Numbered from the stretch's first letter, positions 43,101 to 46,807 are shown. The stretch is DNA of 64,000 bases from Castor canadensis (GCF_047511655.1 NC_133402.1:68158951-68222950); one strand, 5' to 3'. Numbers and translations are program-made. Notes: a model not told the origin generated them from the sequence alone.

Positions 43101-43885
43101 CCCTGAAAAGGTCACAGCCTCTTTCCTAGGGAAATTCATCCATTTCTCATGCGTCCTGTGTGACGTCTGTCACATGCCAAGATATGAATGGCGATGGATC
43201 CAGCAGTCTCCAAAGCTGCTCTTGCCGCTTCAGACCACACACCCAGCATCCATCCATCCATCCATCCCTGGATTCCCTCAACAGAAAGAACACCTTGGAT
43301 TTAGGTGTCCAGGCTATGACGTCATGGGAAGCCGACCTCAAGCCCCCCCTGTCCGCTCCCCACCCTGGTGGCCGCGGGTCACCCGATCCCATTAAGGATG
43401 ATTGGCTCCAGGAAGGGGCATGATGAAAAGCCACCGCGGGCGACGAAAACCAGACGTCTGCGGGAAGTTTCCATTCTCCCCGGGTCGCAACGCTGCCCTG
43501 CGATCGCGCACCGCTGAGCTCGTCTGCAAATGTGCACTTGCACGCCCATGCATGCACGTGAACGGCCAGTCCTCGGGGGCAGGGCTGTCCTGCGGGGCGA
43601 CCCCGGGGCGGCTAATGGACGTTTTGCGGCATATGCACGGGGAGCCCTCGGCGGACCCCAGCGTCCGTGACAAGAGACCAATCCAGGCCCCGGCACGGGC
43701 TCGCCGGCCAAGACAATGCGTCCAATCCTCCCGAGGCCACAGGGGCCGCCGGCACAGGGGACACCGGCTGCACACAGCGCCCGGGGGAAACGCGCGGAAG
43801 GTCAGGTTCACTCGGGGACGCCGCCAGGCCGGGAGCCCAGGCCCCACCCCCTCCGCCCCCTTCACCTCTTGAACATCCAGGACAT
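1219..43885 (-). CDS. HLTF: HLTF, helicase-like transcription factor (full spliced CDS, 25 exons)
   Basis: HLTF is a nuclear SWI/SNF2-family ATPase and RING ubiquitin ligase; in known biology it polyubiquitinates PCNA with UBC13-MMS2 and remodels stalled replication forks. All 25 coding exons have GT-AG borders with matching phases and sum to 3,039 nt (1,012 codons plus stop; human 1,009). The HIRAN domain spans about residues 60-175, and the 3'-OH-binding residues known from human (R71, Y72, Y73, N91, Y93, D94, F142) are all present. Walker A G-K-T is at 299-301, the DEGH box at 560-563, the RING ligands C763, C766, C778, H780, C783, C786, C800 and C803, and motif VI D-R-C-H-R-L-G-Q at 947-954. 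Start chosen: Met-Ser-Trp-Met in exon 1 as in human. The frame is open further upstream but has no ATG. Nothing is broken, so this should be the functional gene. Confidence 0.97.
2020..2259 (+). repeat. Compound B1-ID SINE
   Basis: B1-like left half with a small internal duplication of its 'cctataat(c/g)ctagcta' segment, then an ID half beginning 'gggctggcgg' and ending 'ccccagtacta', then an A-tail of about 19 nt. Confidence 0.85.
3222..3299 (-). repeat. ID-type SINE fragment
   Basis: The complement carries the tRNA-derived ID core, including the 'ggcaagtgctcc' stretch and the closing 'ccccagcc'. Diverged and without a tail. Confidence 0.6.
3375..3585 (+). repeat. Old L1 3'-region fragment
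   Basis: The phrases 'cttgtttaatgggtacaaag' and 'gatggttgcacaatattgtg' are typical of ancient mammalian L1 (L1M) 3' ends. The plus-strand ORF over it has no known product. Confidence 0.6.
3592..3912 (+). repeat. B1-B1-ID compound SINE
   Basis: Two successive B1-like units (about 3592-3690 and 3697-3818) followed by an ID unit (about 3826-3900) and an A-tail. The tail is continuous with the ID half, so it may have moved as one unit or be nested insertions. Confidence 0.75.
4220..4300 (-). CDS. HLTF: HLTF exon 24 (helicase motif VI)
   Basis: Encodes A-W-N-P-A-A-E-D-Q-C-F-D-R-C-H-R-L-G-Q-K and onward to I-I-T-K (residues 936-962). This is SNF2 motif VI with the arginine finger region. Donor GTGAGT at 4214-4219; acceptor AG at 4301-4302; phase 0 on both sides. 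Confidence 0.97.
4455..4605. repeat. DNA-transposon-like interspersed repeat remnant
   Basis: The paired phrases 'ggaaatgcttgggaccagaa' and 'ttgagcatccctgatccaaa' are the two ends of a widespread mammalian repeat, likely pogo/Tigger-type, here with most of its centre deleted. Family assignment is from memory and tentative. Confidence 0.4.
5461..5495 (-). repeat. ID-type SINE fragment
   Basis: The complement of the ID 3' core: 'gcagtactggagtttgaact' followed by 'cagggcctc'. Short and truncated. Confidence 0.55.
6840..7035 (+). repeat. MIR SINE
   Basis: Shows the MIR progression 'tagcatag', then 'gggcaaattattt', 'ctgtgcttcagcttcctcgg', 'ctgtaaaacagcgataat' and 'gctatgaggat'. Ancient mammal-wide SINE. 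Confidence 0.75.
7201..7381 (-). CDS. HLTF: HLTF exon 23 (helicase motifs IVa-V)
   Basis: Encodes A-S-G-F-V-F-T-R-L-D-G through L-L-S-L-K-A-G-G-V-G-L-N-L and ends M-D-P (residues 875-935). Human has Ser where this copy has Cys after G-L-N-L. Donor GTAAGT at 7195-7200; phase 2 in, phase 0 out. Confidence 0.97.
7488..7549 (-). repeat. ID-type SINE fragment
   Basis: Inverted ID core 'gcagtactaggtgttgaac' to 'ctacagccccagc', located in intron 22 (7382-7817), which otherwise shows only a short MIR/L2-like phrase around 7580-7625. Confidence 0.6.
7818..7930 (-). CDS. HLTF: HLTF exon 22
   Basis: Encodes I-N-A-L-M-H-A-L-I-D-L-R-K-K-N-P-S-I-K-S-L-V-V-S-Q-F in two adjoining runs and ends T-P-L-K with the Lys codon split AA|A into exon 23 (residues 838-875). 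Start of the second RecA-like lobe. Donor GTAAGT at 7812-7817. Confidence 0.96.
8321..8446 (-). CDS. HLTF: HLTF exon 21 (RING, last two cysteines)
   Basis: Encodes P-H-A-K-C-P-L-C-R-N-D-I-H, completing the C3HC4 RING (C800, C803), and runs to T-S-S-S-K (residues 796-837). Donor GTAAAG, acceptor AG at 8447-8448. The frame reads on into the intron without meaning. Confidence 0.97.
8447..9737 (-). other. HLTF intron 20
   Basis: No recognisable gene, repeat or RNA. AT-rich; the block 9210-9420 contains phrases resembling an old LINE 3' end but is too diverged to call. Confidence 0.6.
9738..9916 (-). CDS. HLTF: HLTF exon 20 (RING core)
   Basis: Encodes N-D-T-P-E-E-L-R-T-K then C-A-I-C-L-D-S-L, H-C-A-H-V-F-C-K-P-C and ends Q-N-E-Q (residues 736-795). 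Supplies six of the eight zinc ligands of the RING (C763 to C786). Donor GTTAGT; acceptor AG at 9917-9918; first codon is Gly split G|GA. Confidence 0.97.
10364..10488 (-). CDS. HLTF: HLTF exon 19
   Basis: Encodes Y-F-N-E-G-T-V-L-A-H-Y-A-D-V-L-G-L-L-L-R and then R-Q-I-C-C-H-T-H-L-L-T (residues 694-736). This helical segment links the first ATPase lobe to the RING. Donor GTAAGG at 10358-10363. Confidence 0.96.
11506..11525. repeat. (GA)n microsatellite
   Basis: About ten GA dinucleotides in a purine-rich context on the plus strand. Confidence 0.8.
11640..11860 (+). repeat. MIR SINE
   Basis: Core phrases 'ggttcgaaacctgattctgc', 'cttcaccttgggtcttgagc' and 'ctgtaacacgcttgctacct' match the MIR order in the plus direction, well diverged. 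Confidence 0.7.
12070..12625 (+). repeat. L2 LINE 3' end
   Basis: Follows the L2 3' layout: 'cactctccaagctcaaaccc', 'cccattaaaatataaactct', 'gacaacaggatttttgtccc', 'cacattaggcacttaagaaa', ending 'ttttggttga'. The plus ORFs inside it are remnants without a product. Confidence 0.75.
12910..13660 (+). repeat. Probable ancient LINE fragment (L2/CR1-like)
   Basis: Pyrimidine-rich plus-strand sequence with phrases such as 'cccctgaagctttggccctt' reminiscent of CR1/L2 reverse-transcriptase remnants. No intact reading frame. Could be ordinary diverged intron. Confidence 0.35.
13931..14110 (-). CDS. HLTF: HLTF exon 18
   Basis: Encodes R-L-Q-S-L-I-K-N-I-T-L-R-R-T-K-T-S-K-I-K and on through L-P-E-R-K-V to E-G-K-A-T-I-G-R (residues 634-694). 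180 nt, phase 2 both sides. Human has Arg instead of the Lys before A-T-I-G-R. Confidence 0.97.
14111..15492 (-). other. HLTF intron 17
   Basis: No confident repeat or gene. The segment 14970-15030 with 'aacctgctggtgagtcccaa' suggests a weak ancient repeat. Confidence 0.6.
15493..15628 (-). CDS. HLTF: HLTF exon 17
   Basis: Encodes T-P-I-Q-N-S-L-K-D-L-W-S-L-L-S-F-L-K (SNF2 motif III region), then W-W-H-R-T-I-Q-R-P-V-T-M-G-D-E-G-G-L-R (residues 589-634). Donor GTGGGT at 15487-15492; acceptor AG at 15629-15630. Confidence 0.97.
16101..16164. repeat. (CA)n microsatellite
   Basis: About 30 CA units interrupted by two 'cata' variants near 16112 and 16120; the last 22 or so units are uninterrupted. 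Confidence 0.95.
16310..16735 (+). repeat. L1 ORF2/3' fragment (degraded)
   Basis: Conceptual translation around 16333-16500 gives broken pieces of L1 reverse transcriptase (N-I-V-L-E-I-L-A-R; F-M-D-D-R-I-L-H-I-E-N) with a stop and a frameshift. Followed by the L1 phrases 'ggtgggaatgtaaattagtg' and 'gcatagtagggtgacttta'. Inactive. Confidence 0.75.
16737..16900 (-). repeat. L1 3' UTR end, inverted
   Basis: On the complement: a G-rich purine tract, 'gaattcaactatgatatatt', 'aacttttgtaaatgccataa', then an A-rich tail. It matches the plus-strand copy at 57,370-57,515 closely, so this is a lineage-specific L1 3' end. Confidence 0.65.
17125..17263 (-). CDS. HLTF: HLTF exon 16 (DEGH box)
   Basis: Encodes T-K-G-D-S-P-L-H-S-I-R-W-L-R-V-I-L-D-E-G and H-A-I-R-N-P-N-A-Q-Q and ends R-R-W-V-L-T-G (residues 543-589). 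D-E-G-H at 560-563 is Walker B/motif II. Donor GTAATT; the Gly codon is split G|GT into exon 17. Confidence 0.98.
17264..18172 (-). other. HLTF intron 15
   Basis: Only an ID SINE (18066-18146) and A-rich stretches (17735, 17810) are seen. The 97-codon open frame at 17360-17653 shows no family resemblance. Confidence 0.7.
18066..18146 (+). repeat. ID-type SINE
   Basis: 'gtggctcagtggtagagcag', 'ttgcctagcaagcaag' and 'ggttcaatcctcactac' in tRNA-like A-box/B-box order. Confidence 0.8.
18173..18316 (-). CDS. HLTF: HLTF exon 15 (motif Ia-Ib region)
   Basis: Encodes D-Q-F-G-Q-H-I-K-S-E-V-H-L-N-F-Y-V, then Y-Y-G-P-D-R-I-R-D-P, ending T-T-Y-N-I-L-T-H-D-Y-G (residues 495-542). Phase 0 both sides. Donor GTAAGT at 18167-18172. 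Confidence 0.97.
18590..18668 (-). repeat. B1-type SINE fragment
   Basis: 'gggtcttgctatatagccca' and 'ggctggccttcctgcctcag' are the complement of the 7SL-derived B1 core. Confidence 0.7.
18807..18915 (+). repeat. ID-type SINE
   Basis: Full ID unit from 'gggctggtgaagcggctcca' to 'accccagtgctgcc', with a long A-rich tail. Confidence 0.85.
19869..20000 (-). repeat. B1-type SINE
   Basis: Complement of B1: 'gagacaaggtcttgccatgt', 'agcccaggttggcctc', 'gcttgggattacagacatgc' and an inverted A-tail (T9). Confidence 0.8.
20036..20110 (+). repeat. B1-type SINE fragment
   Basis: 'catgagtttgaggccagcct' and 'gctatgtagcaagtctgcct' are B1 right-hand sequence. The tail to about 20160 is A-rich. Confidence 0.65.
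21085..21182 (-). CDS. HLTF: HLTF exon 14 (motif I-Ia linker)
   Basis: Begins in the insert (A-S-A-A-E-G-S-K-K-S-E-V-Q-E) and re-enters the conserved core with R-P-R-T-T-L-I-V-C-P-L-S-V-L-S-N-W-I (residues 462-494). First codon Gly is split G|GA. Donor GTAAGT at 21079-21084. Confidence 0.96.
22580..22664 (+). repeat. ID-type SINE, truncated, with (AAAT)n tail
   Basis: 'actggctcaagtagtagctc' to 'caagccccataccaccaaa', with the AAAT repeats replacing the usual A-tail. Confidence 0.65.
22766..22848 (-). repeat. ID-type SINE
   Basis: Complement of an ID: 'ggtaccggggtttgaactca', 'gggcctgtacttattaggg' and 'gagccacacctccagccc'. Confidence 0.75.
22860..23250. repeat. Old L1-like fragment
   Basis: Phrases 'tttccctactggaaaacatt' and 'gctcccagcattgtgccgaa' recall L1ME 3' sequence. 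Orientation not secure. Confidence 0.4.
23612..23664 (-). repeat. ID-type SINE fragment
   Basis: 'gcggtactgggtttgaactc' followed by 'gctccattccaccagccc': an inverted ID with its middle missing. Confidence 0.55.
24010..24190 (+). repeat. L2 LINE 3' fragment
   Basis: 'tatttacttatctgctgtct' and 'agacccatgagcacagactt' follow the L2 3' pattern in the plus direction. Confidence 0.55.
24330..24690 (+). repeat. L1 3' UTR-type sequence with G-rich purine tract
   Basis: Two purine-rich blocks (24465-24500, 24555-24595), each followed by 'ggtgaa(t/c)' and A/T-rich 3' sequence, with final 'ctaataaag'. Related in layout to the copies at 16,737 and 57,370. Confidence 0.5.
25024..25113 (-). CDS. HLTF: HLTF exon 13 (acidic/basic insert; tandem acceptor)
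   Basis: Encodes A-G-P-S-K-V-K-E-D-G-A-F-A-R-A-I and on to A-K-K-K-V-V-K-K (residues 432-461) in the fast-evolving insert between helicase motifs I and Ia. The acceptor is a tandem CAGCAG: use of the second AG would move the start to 25110 and drop one Ala. The donor GTCAGG is weaker than the others in the gene. 90 nt, phase 1 both sides. Confidence 0.92.
25114..25867 (-). other. HLTF intron 12
   Basis: 754 bp, AT-rich, nothing recognisable. Confidence 0.7.
25868..25912 (-). CDS. HLTF: HLTF exon 12 (45-nt micro-exon)
   Basis: Encodes R-L-K-N-V-P-S-E-T-K-S-R-V-K (human K-L-K-N-V-Q-S-E-T-K-G-R-A-K), residues 417-432. Too short to show as an ORF; found from flanking AG (25913-25914) and GTATGT. 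Phase 1 both sides. Confidence 0.92.
26002..26081 (-). CDS. HLTF: HLTF exon 11
   Basis: Encodes R-K-I-A-V-Q-Y-I-E-S-S-D-S-E-D-I-E-T and then N-E-L-P-Q-K-M-K (residues 390-417). The S-S-D-S-E-D acidic serine cluster fits casein-kinase-2-type sites. Intron 11 (25913-26001) is only 89 bp. Confidence 0.94.
26082..27159 (-). other. HLTF intron 10
   Basis: A diverged MIR-like segment (about 26330-26470, 'ctaagcctcagctttctgac', 'ttggaaaatggcagtaaaaa') is the only element seen. Confidence 0.5.
27160..27253 (-). CDS. HLTF: HLTF exon 10
   Basis: Encodes E-S-R-G-S-E-E-P-S-I-S-D-T-K-E-K-K-K, then Y-P-M-S-E-L-S-N-S-R-P-K (residues 359-390). The second half is a basic R-P-K-R-R-K run continuing into exon 11, a plausible nuclear localisation signal. 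Donor GTAAAC; acceptor AG at 27254-27255. Confidence 0.94.
27254..27819 (-). other. HLTF intron 9
   Basis: 566 bp. No repeat or gene recognised; a short AACA-rich stretch near 27540-27560. Confidence 0.6.
27820..27904 (-). CDS. HLTF: HLTF exon 9 (diverged)
   Basis: Encodes E-C-K-D-C-S-V-L-N-E-A-A-R-P-G-G-N and then R-A-S-E-K-V-E-G-L-S-K (residues 331-359). Only the G-G-N...S-E-K...G-L-S-K half resembles human; the first half is three codons longer. The acceptor at 27905-27906 was chosen because it has a pyrimidine tract and gives phase 0. GAG just upstream (27929) also keeps phase but lacks a good tract. Confidence 0.82.
29337..29563 (+). repeat. Compound B1-ID SINE
   Basis: B1 half ('gtggctcatgtctataatcc' to 'gaccttatcttgaaaac'), linker 'accaacacaaac', ID half ('cagggctggtgaaatggctc' to 'cccagtactgcc') and A-rich tail. 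Confidence 0.88.
29712..29787 (+). repeat. ID-like SINE (diverged)
   Basis: 'aaaggggctaagggagtagt' to 'ttaatcccagcacctc' plus A8; the middle is altered. Confidence 0.55.
30047..30126 (+). repeat. ID-type SINE
   Basis: 'ttgctggtggagtgactcaa', 'gtggtagagcacctgcctag', 'caagttcaaaccctagtacc' and A7. Confidence 0.8.
30322..30417 (-). CDS. HLTF: HLTF exon 8 (Walker A lysine)
   Basis: Begins G-K-T-L-T-A-I-A-V-I-L-T-N-F-H-D-G and ends K-N-H-L-K-K (residues 299-330). G-K-T completes the Walker A / motif I begun in exon 7. Phase 0 both sides; donor GTAAGG at 30316-30321. Confidence 0.97.
31183..31320 (-). repeat. Compound B1-ID SINE (5'-truncated)
   Basis: Complement order: ID half ('ggcagtgctggggcttgaac' to 'cttcgccagccc') then the 3' part of a B1 half ('caagacagggtcgcgcagac'). 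Confidence 0.75.
32299..32402 (+). repeat. ID-type SINE
   Basis: 'gctcagatggagtggctcaa' onward with a duplicated 'gcctagcaag', ending in A14. The duplication lies between the A and B boxes. Confidence 0.8.
32590..32682 (-). repeat. ID-type SINE
   Basis: Complement: 'agcagtgctggagactgaac', 'gccttgtgcatgctacgcaa' and 'cactgagctgcacccccacc'. Resembles the squirrel/general rodent ID form. Confidence 0.75.
32964..33155 (-). CDS. HLTF: HLTF exon 7 (Q-motif side and first half of Walker A)
   Basis: Encodes A-I-E-T-P-L-L-P-H-Q-K-Q-A-L-A-W-M, then E-L-P-P-F-W-E-E-R-N-D-L-Y-Y, ending G-G-I-L-A-D-D-M-G-L (residues 235-298). Donor GTAATT; intron 7 splits the Walker A motif between L298 and G299. Confidence 0.98.
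33302..33376 (-). CDS. HLTF: HLTF exon 6
   Basis: Encodes L-K-T-E-F-D-K-L-F-E-D-L-K-E-D-D-K-T and H-E-M-E-P-A-E (residues 210-234). 75 nt, phase 0 both sides. Intron 6 (33156-33301) is 146 bp. Donor GTATCT is weak. Confidence 0.96.
33377..34960 (-). other. HLTF intron 5
   Basis: Contains one ID SINE (33601-33683). The 117-codon minus-strand open frame at 34,526-34,879 has no recognisable domain. Confidence 0.7.
33601..33683 (+). repeat. ID-type SINE
   Basis: 'ggggactagggatgtagctc', 'agtgttagagcatttgccta', 'acatgtgcaagg' and 'cagtccccactactg'. Confidence 0.8.
34961..35058 (-). CDS. HLTF: HLTF exon 5
   Basis: Encodes (T)-V-G-F-S-L-E-S-G-W-S-S-G-R-A-G-P-S-Y and S-V-P-V-H-P-A-V-Q-M-T-A-E-Q (residues 177-209). 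The acceptor chosen (AG at 35059-35060) restores T-x-G-F as in human. A second AG six bases further in would give an in-frame form with two codons fewer. Donor GTGCAC. Confidence 0.95.
35059..35612 (-). other. HLTF intron 4
   Basis: 554 bp. The minus-strand open frame at 35,158-35,448 shows no known domain; no repeat recognised. Confidence 0.6.
35613..35746 (-). CDS. HLTF: HLTF exon 4 (end of HIRAN domain)
   Basis: Encodes V-V-P-F-G-A-N-N-A-F-T-M-P-L-H-M-T-F-W-G, then K-K-H-G-F-K-L-G-P-A-P-K (residues 132-177). F142 of the DNA 3'-end pocket is here. The acceptor is AG at 35747-35748, not the AG five bases inside, which would break the frame. Donor GTAAGT. Confidence 0.96.
35747..36807 (-). 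other. HLTF intron 3
   Basis: 1,061 bp with no confident repeat. Long minus-strand open frames at 36,162-36,401 and 36,448-36,804 have no family resemblance. Confidence 0.6.
36808..36974 (-). CDS. HLTF: HLTF exon 3 (HIRAN core; internal Met123)
   Basis: Encodes V-N-N-N-E-M-V-A-L-Q-R-E-P-N-N-P-Y-D-K-N, then A-I-K-V-N-N-V-N-G-N-Q-V-G-H, ending I-M-D-N-K-L-A-Q-V-E-G (residues 77-132). N91, Y93 and D94 of the pocket are present. Met123 (I-M-D-N-K) corresponds to the alternative initiation site described for human HLTF. Acceptor AG at 36975-36976; donor GTAATG. Confidence 0.97.
38050..38510 (+). repeat. Old L1/HAL1-like fragment
   Basis: 'aatcatggaggccaagtgtg' followed by 'aagaattctgtaattagcaa' is a diverged form of the L1/HAL1 region reading 'catggaggcc ... 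gaattctat'. No open product. Confidence 0.5.
38588..38790 (+). repeat. Compound B1-ID SINE, short-ID variant
   Basis: B1 half ('gactcatgcctgtaatccta' to 'gaccctacctcaaaaaaacc') then an ID half that runs 'gtagctcaagatgtagaccc' directly into 'ttcaaaccccagta', missing about 20 bp between A and B boxes. A-rich tail. Confidence 0.85.
38934..39252 (+). repeat. Tandem B1-B1-ID compound SINE
   Basis: Two B1-like units (38934-39010, 39030-39150) and an ID unit (39155-39245) containing a repeated 'ccctgagt(c/t)' segment before 'ttcaaaccccagt'. Confidence 0.75.
39548..39768 (+). repeat. ID-related SINE pair
   Basis: A diverged unit (39548-39680) followed by a clear ID ('ggtttggtcaagtggtagag', 'tgcttgcctagcaagcctga', 'gagttcaatctctagtattg'). 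Confidence 0.65.
39835..40200 (+). repeat. Old L1 3'-region fragment
   Basis: 'gaatggagtggtggtcacca' and 'gtcacatctcaataaaggtg' are typical of L1M 3' ends. Confidence 0.5.
40968..41050. repeat. Polypurine tract (plus strand)
   Basis: About 80 nt almost purely A/G on the plus strand, with GGGGAGGGG and GGAA/GGAAAG units. Confidence 0.85.
41160..42010 (+). repeat. Old L1/HAL1-like fragment
   Basis: 'ggattttatattcagccaaa' and, at the 3' end, 'gtttgaaattttccataata' are phrases of ancient LINE-1 copies. Heavily diverged. Confidence 0.5.
42637..42844 (-). CDS. HLTF: HLTF exon 2 (start of HIRAN domain)
   Basis: Encodes D-P-V-W-K-Y-L-Q-T-V-Q-Y-G-V-H-G-N-F, then F-Q-D-V-I-P-P-D-D-F-L-T-S-D-E-E-L-D, ending G-L-R-Y-Y-T-G-V (residues 7-76). 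R71-Y72-Y73 form part of the 3'-OH-binding pocket. Donor GTGAGT; acceptor AG at 42845-42846. Confidence 0.98.
42845..43865 (-). other. HLTF intron 1
   Basis: About 1 kb. The part nearest exon 1 (from about 43,330) is CpG-island sequence; a short (CATC)n stretch lies at 43,250-43,268. Open frames on both strands here are GC-content artefacts. Confidence 0.75.
43866..43885 (-). CDS. HLTF: HLTF exon 1 coding part
   Basis: Only 20 coding nt: M-S-W-M-F-K and AG of the split Arg codon, then donor GTGAAG. The start is identical to human HLTF (Met-Ser-Trp-Met-Phe-Lys-Arg). The ATG is the complement of 43883-43885. Confidence 0.95.
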
Positions 43886-44093
43886 GGCGCGAGAGGGATG
43901 ACGACAGGCTGGCCCCGGCGCCCGGGATCCTCCTACGCCGCCTTGGTAAGCCTCCCTCCAGGCCTCAAGCCACGGACGGGATCCCAACGCCGGAGCAAAA
44001 GCGCCCGACTGAAGAGTAAGACGCCGCGCGTCTACCCAGACGTCGACGCCGTCTCCTTCTAGCCACAAGCCCAAAGACCAGCGACGCTCTGTG

Positions 44094-44146
44094 ATTGGCA
44101 CGCGCGTCCTCCAATCACGAGGAGCAGACCGTGGACCTCACCCAAT
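44094..44146. promoter_or_regulatory. Three CCAAT boxes (NF-Y-type sites)
   Basis: ATTGG at 44094-44098, CCAAT at 44111-44115 and CCAAT at 44142-44146, each in a good NF-Y context (GATTGG, CCAATCA). Spacing of 13-26 bp between boxes is typical of NF-Y promoters. They suggest HLTF transcription starts at about 44,000-44,050. Confidence 0.7.
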
Positions 44147-44149
44147 CAA

Positions 44150-45059
44150 CGCGCAGAAAGGAGGGGCAACTCCGCCCCGCGCTGCGATTCAAAGACGGCG
44201 GGGGGTCCGGGCTGCCAGGGCGTTACCATCCGGGTTCTTCCCCGCCCCCAAGGCAGCGCGCGGGAAAGCCACGCGGCCCCGGAGTGCTACTGCGGTGAGC
44301 ACGGGGCTGGCGGCATCTGTGCGGTTTTCTGTCTTAACGGGAATGGAAGCGCCGTCTCTGACATTGCCCCCGAAGCCCCCATCCTTCGGGCCCTCCTCTG
44401 TGGCCTGAGCTCCGCCCTTCAAGAGAGCCGTTGTTAATGACACACCTGCCTTCCGCCCCTGTGGTCCCCCGGGGGACGCACGCTTCCTTTTGTCATTTTC
44501 AGCCTGGGCCTCTGAGACATCATTCAGACATCTTTATGGGAACTTACGCATTTCCCCTCTCACCTCATTTTGGTGTTGATCTCAAGGAAACTTTGAAAGC
44601 CTTGATGCAGGACAGGGCCCCCCGTGGTTGGCCAATGCTGAGCCAGGCGGCAGGACGGCGTGGGCACGTGGCCCAGGTCGGGGCGCCCCTGTCGTAGAAG
44701 TGGGCTTTGGGGTCATGGCCCTGCTGCAGCCTTCTGTCCTATTCATGTGACAATTACTGACAGCTGCTTTCCTCCAATGGCACAGCAGAGAAGTGGTCAC
44801 AGCCGTCTTCAAGAGGCATTTGTGATGTTGTCATCGGTCCTTCCTTGATCCCAAGGTGAGAGTGGCAGGAGAGGGTGGCTCAGAGCAAAGGACAACAGAT
44901 ACAAAATGGAGGCAGAGATGCCAAGCTTTTCTCCAGTTTTTAGTTAATTTGTGCGCCCAAGTAAGAAATCAGTGCTTTTCAGCAAAAGCTGCTGAAGCAC
45001 CTCTTACAATGTTTGCTAAGCTAGCAGTGGAGTGAGAGAATTGGCAGAATTTGTGGGCG
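44150..45059. other. Intergenic DNA next to the HLTF promoter
   Basis: GC-rich to about 44,700, then ordinary. Human has an antisense non-coding transcript (HLTF-AS1) leaving this promoter; a GTGAGC donor-like site at 44,295-44,300 could serve such a transcript here. No repeat recognised. Confidence 0.5.
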
Positions 45060-45141
45060 AGTGCAGTGGTGCTGGGGATGGAACCCAAGGACCTCAGGCA
45101 CAGGAAGCAGGTGCTCTGCCACTGAGCTGCATCCCGGCCCC
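45060..45141 (-). repeat. ID-type SINE
   Basis: Complement: 'gtggtgctggggatggaacc', 'caggtgctctgccactgagc' and 'tgcatcccggccccc'. Confidence 0.8.
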
Positions 45142-46289
45142 CTGTGATAGAATGTAAGGCAATTTATTACTTCTTGTCACCAGACAGAAGGAAGTTAATG
45201 AAGGCAATCACAAACAGCATTCCAAATTATTTCAGTTGTTGCACTTTCCTCTCGAAGTCTTGGGAGGCACATGGCAATGCAGTGGAATTGTTTGGGGTGC
45301 AGGTTCTAAATATTCTTGGAAAATAGGCCCAGGACTGCCCAGATTGATAGGGCTTCGTGTGTAAAATTAATCTAGCTATACTCATTCAACTAAAAGATAA
45401 AATTCCAAACGTGAGAACTCTTTCAAGACTAAAGATCTTCAGTGATGGCTGCCCCGTGGCTAAAGAATTCGGCATATGGAAGAAAATGTGCTATTTCAAG
45501 TCAAGACTTTGCTCAGTGGTTTGCATCTCAGAACTACCAGCCTGAACTTGAGTAGTCTTTCAATCACTCGTTGTTCTCTCTGCTTTAAAAAAATCAAGTG
45601 CAATTTATACTTGTTTGATTAAAATGTTACACCATTATCATACTAGACAATGTATCCTGAAAACAGGAACATTTGTAACTGCAAAGGGGCTTTGTGCCCT
45701 TGGATGGATAGGGATGTGGGGAAGGCAATGACCAGATTTCACAGGAATTGATGATCTATGGTAAAGTTAGGGTTTCCTTTGAACTGTGATGGATAGGCTT
45801 TGAATGGTTGAAGCAGGAAAATGACGATCTGATTTAGGCTTTTAAAAAATTCATTCTGGCAGCTGTGTGGAGATTGGATTATATGGAATAAAAATAGAAG
45901 CAACTAATAAGTTGGAAAATATTGTGCCCAGGTAGGAAATTATGGTGACTTGGAACCAGAACCATTAGTTTACAGGAAGATTTGGGTGTGAGTGATAAGG
46001 AAGGGGAAGTCACCACCTCCTAGTCTTACACATTTTCTCCTGTGCCCCACCCTCTGTGCAAATCATCACATCCCACCCTTCCTTGATTCTGTGAGCATGA
46101 ACGCCAAGAAGCCAAGAATGACCTGTTCTGTTCTGTTCTGCTCTATTGTTTGTCCCCTTCTTCCCATTCCACTGTTTTCCAATGCACCCTCAGTATAATG
46201 GCTTCACTAAGTTCTCTAAAAACTGTGGATATTTGCATGTATAACTGAAAGGCTTGGAAAAATTAAGAAAGCAATCCTTCAAGGAAAAA
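45142..46289. other. Intergenic DNA
   Basis: 45,730-45,990 reads like an ancient interspersed repeat ('aaaatgacgatctgatttag', 'ctggcagctgtgtggagatt', 'atggtgacttggaacc') of the same kind as 59,165-59,480. A (TTCTG)n-like run is at 46,127-46,141. No gene. Confidence 0.5.
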
Positions 46290-46465
46290 AACCCCAGGGC
46301 TTCACTCTTGCAAAGCAGACACTACCAATTAAGCCATACTTCCAGTCCATTTTGCTCAGTTATTTTGGAGACAGGGATCTAATGAACTATTTACCTGGAG
46401 ATCCTCCCAATCTCAGCCTCCCAAGTAGCTGGGATTACAAGCATGAGTCACTGATGCCCAGTTTA
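46290..46465 (-). repeat. Compound B1-ID SINE
   Basis: Complement: ID remnant ('cccagggcttcactcttgca' to 'catacttccagtcc') then B1 ('ggagacagggatctaatgaa' to 'gctgggattacaagcatgag'). Confidence 0.7.
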
Positions 46466-46807
46466 AGTTACTTTAAGTCTTAAAATGACTGAACTACCCA
46501 GAGCAACTAAATTATCTCCCATTGGGCAGACTGAGGCTTCTTAAGACGAATTAAGTTCAGTAAAGAAATACCAAGTGTCACCTTTGCAGCTGGAGTGACA
46601 AATCCATCCATACTGTACTTCACTTGTACCCACATCTCCGTGAACTTACACCAACTTTTTACAGGCAATCCCTCCCTCCGGCCAGCTGAATGAGGACATT
46701 TTCATTCTCTTCTTTGTGTTTACTTGTGTATACAAGGTACTCCATTTTGACACTTATTTTTTTTGTCATAAAGTAAAATAAGATATGAGAAATTATAATA
46801 AATTATG

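Larger units (their letters stand above)
43330..44400. promoter_or_regulatory. HLTF: HLTF CpG-island promoter
   Basis: Dense CpG over about 1 kb around HLTF exon 1. Three CCAAT boxes lie 205-265 bp upstream of the ATG (see separate entry) and no TATA box is seen at a useful distance. CpG dinucleotides are sparse immediately left and right, so the island edges are clear by eye though not computed. The shape suits a constitutive, probably bidirectional promoter. Confidence 0.8.

Noticed and set aside
43862-44101. N-terminal extension of HLTF upstream of Met1
   Set aside because: The frame is open for about 70 codons but has no ATG (it begins with GTG), and the human protein starts at the same Met-Ser-Trp-Met.
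43402-44408. Several 100-157-codon open frames on both strands around HLTF exon 1
   Set aside because: GC-rich DNA has few stop codons. The translations are Arg/Gly/Pro-rich without any family pattern, and the only supported coding piece is the 20-nt HLTF exon 1.
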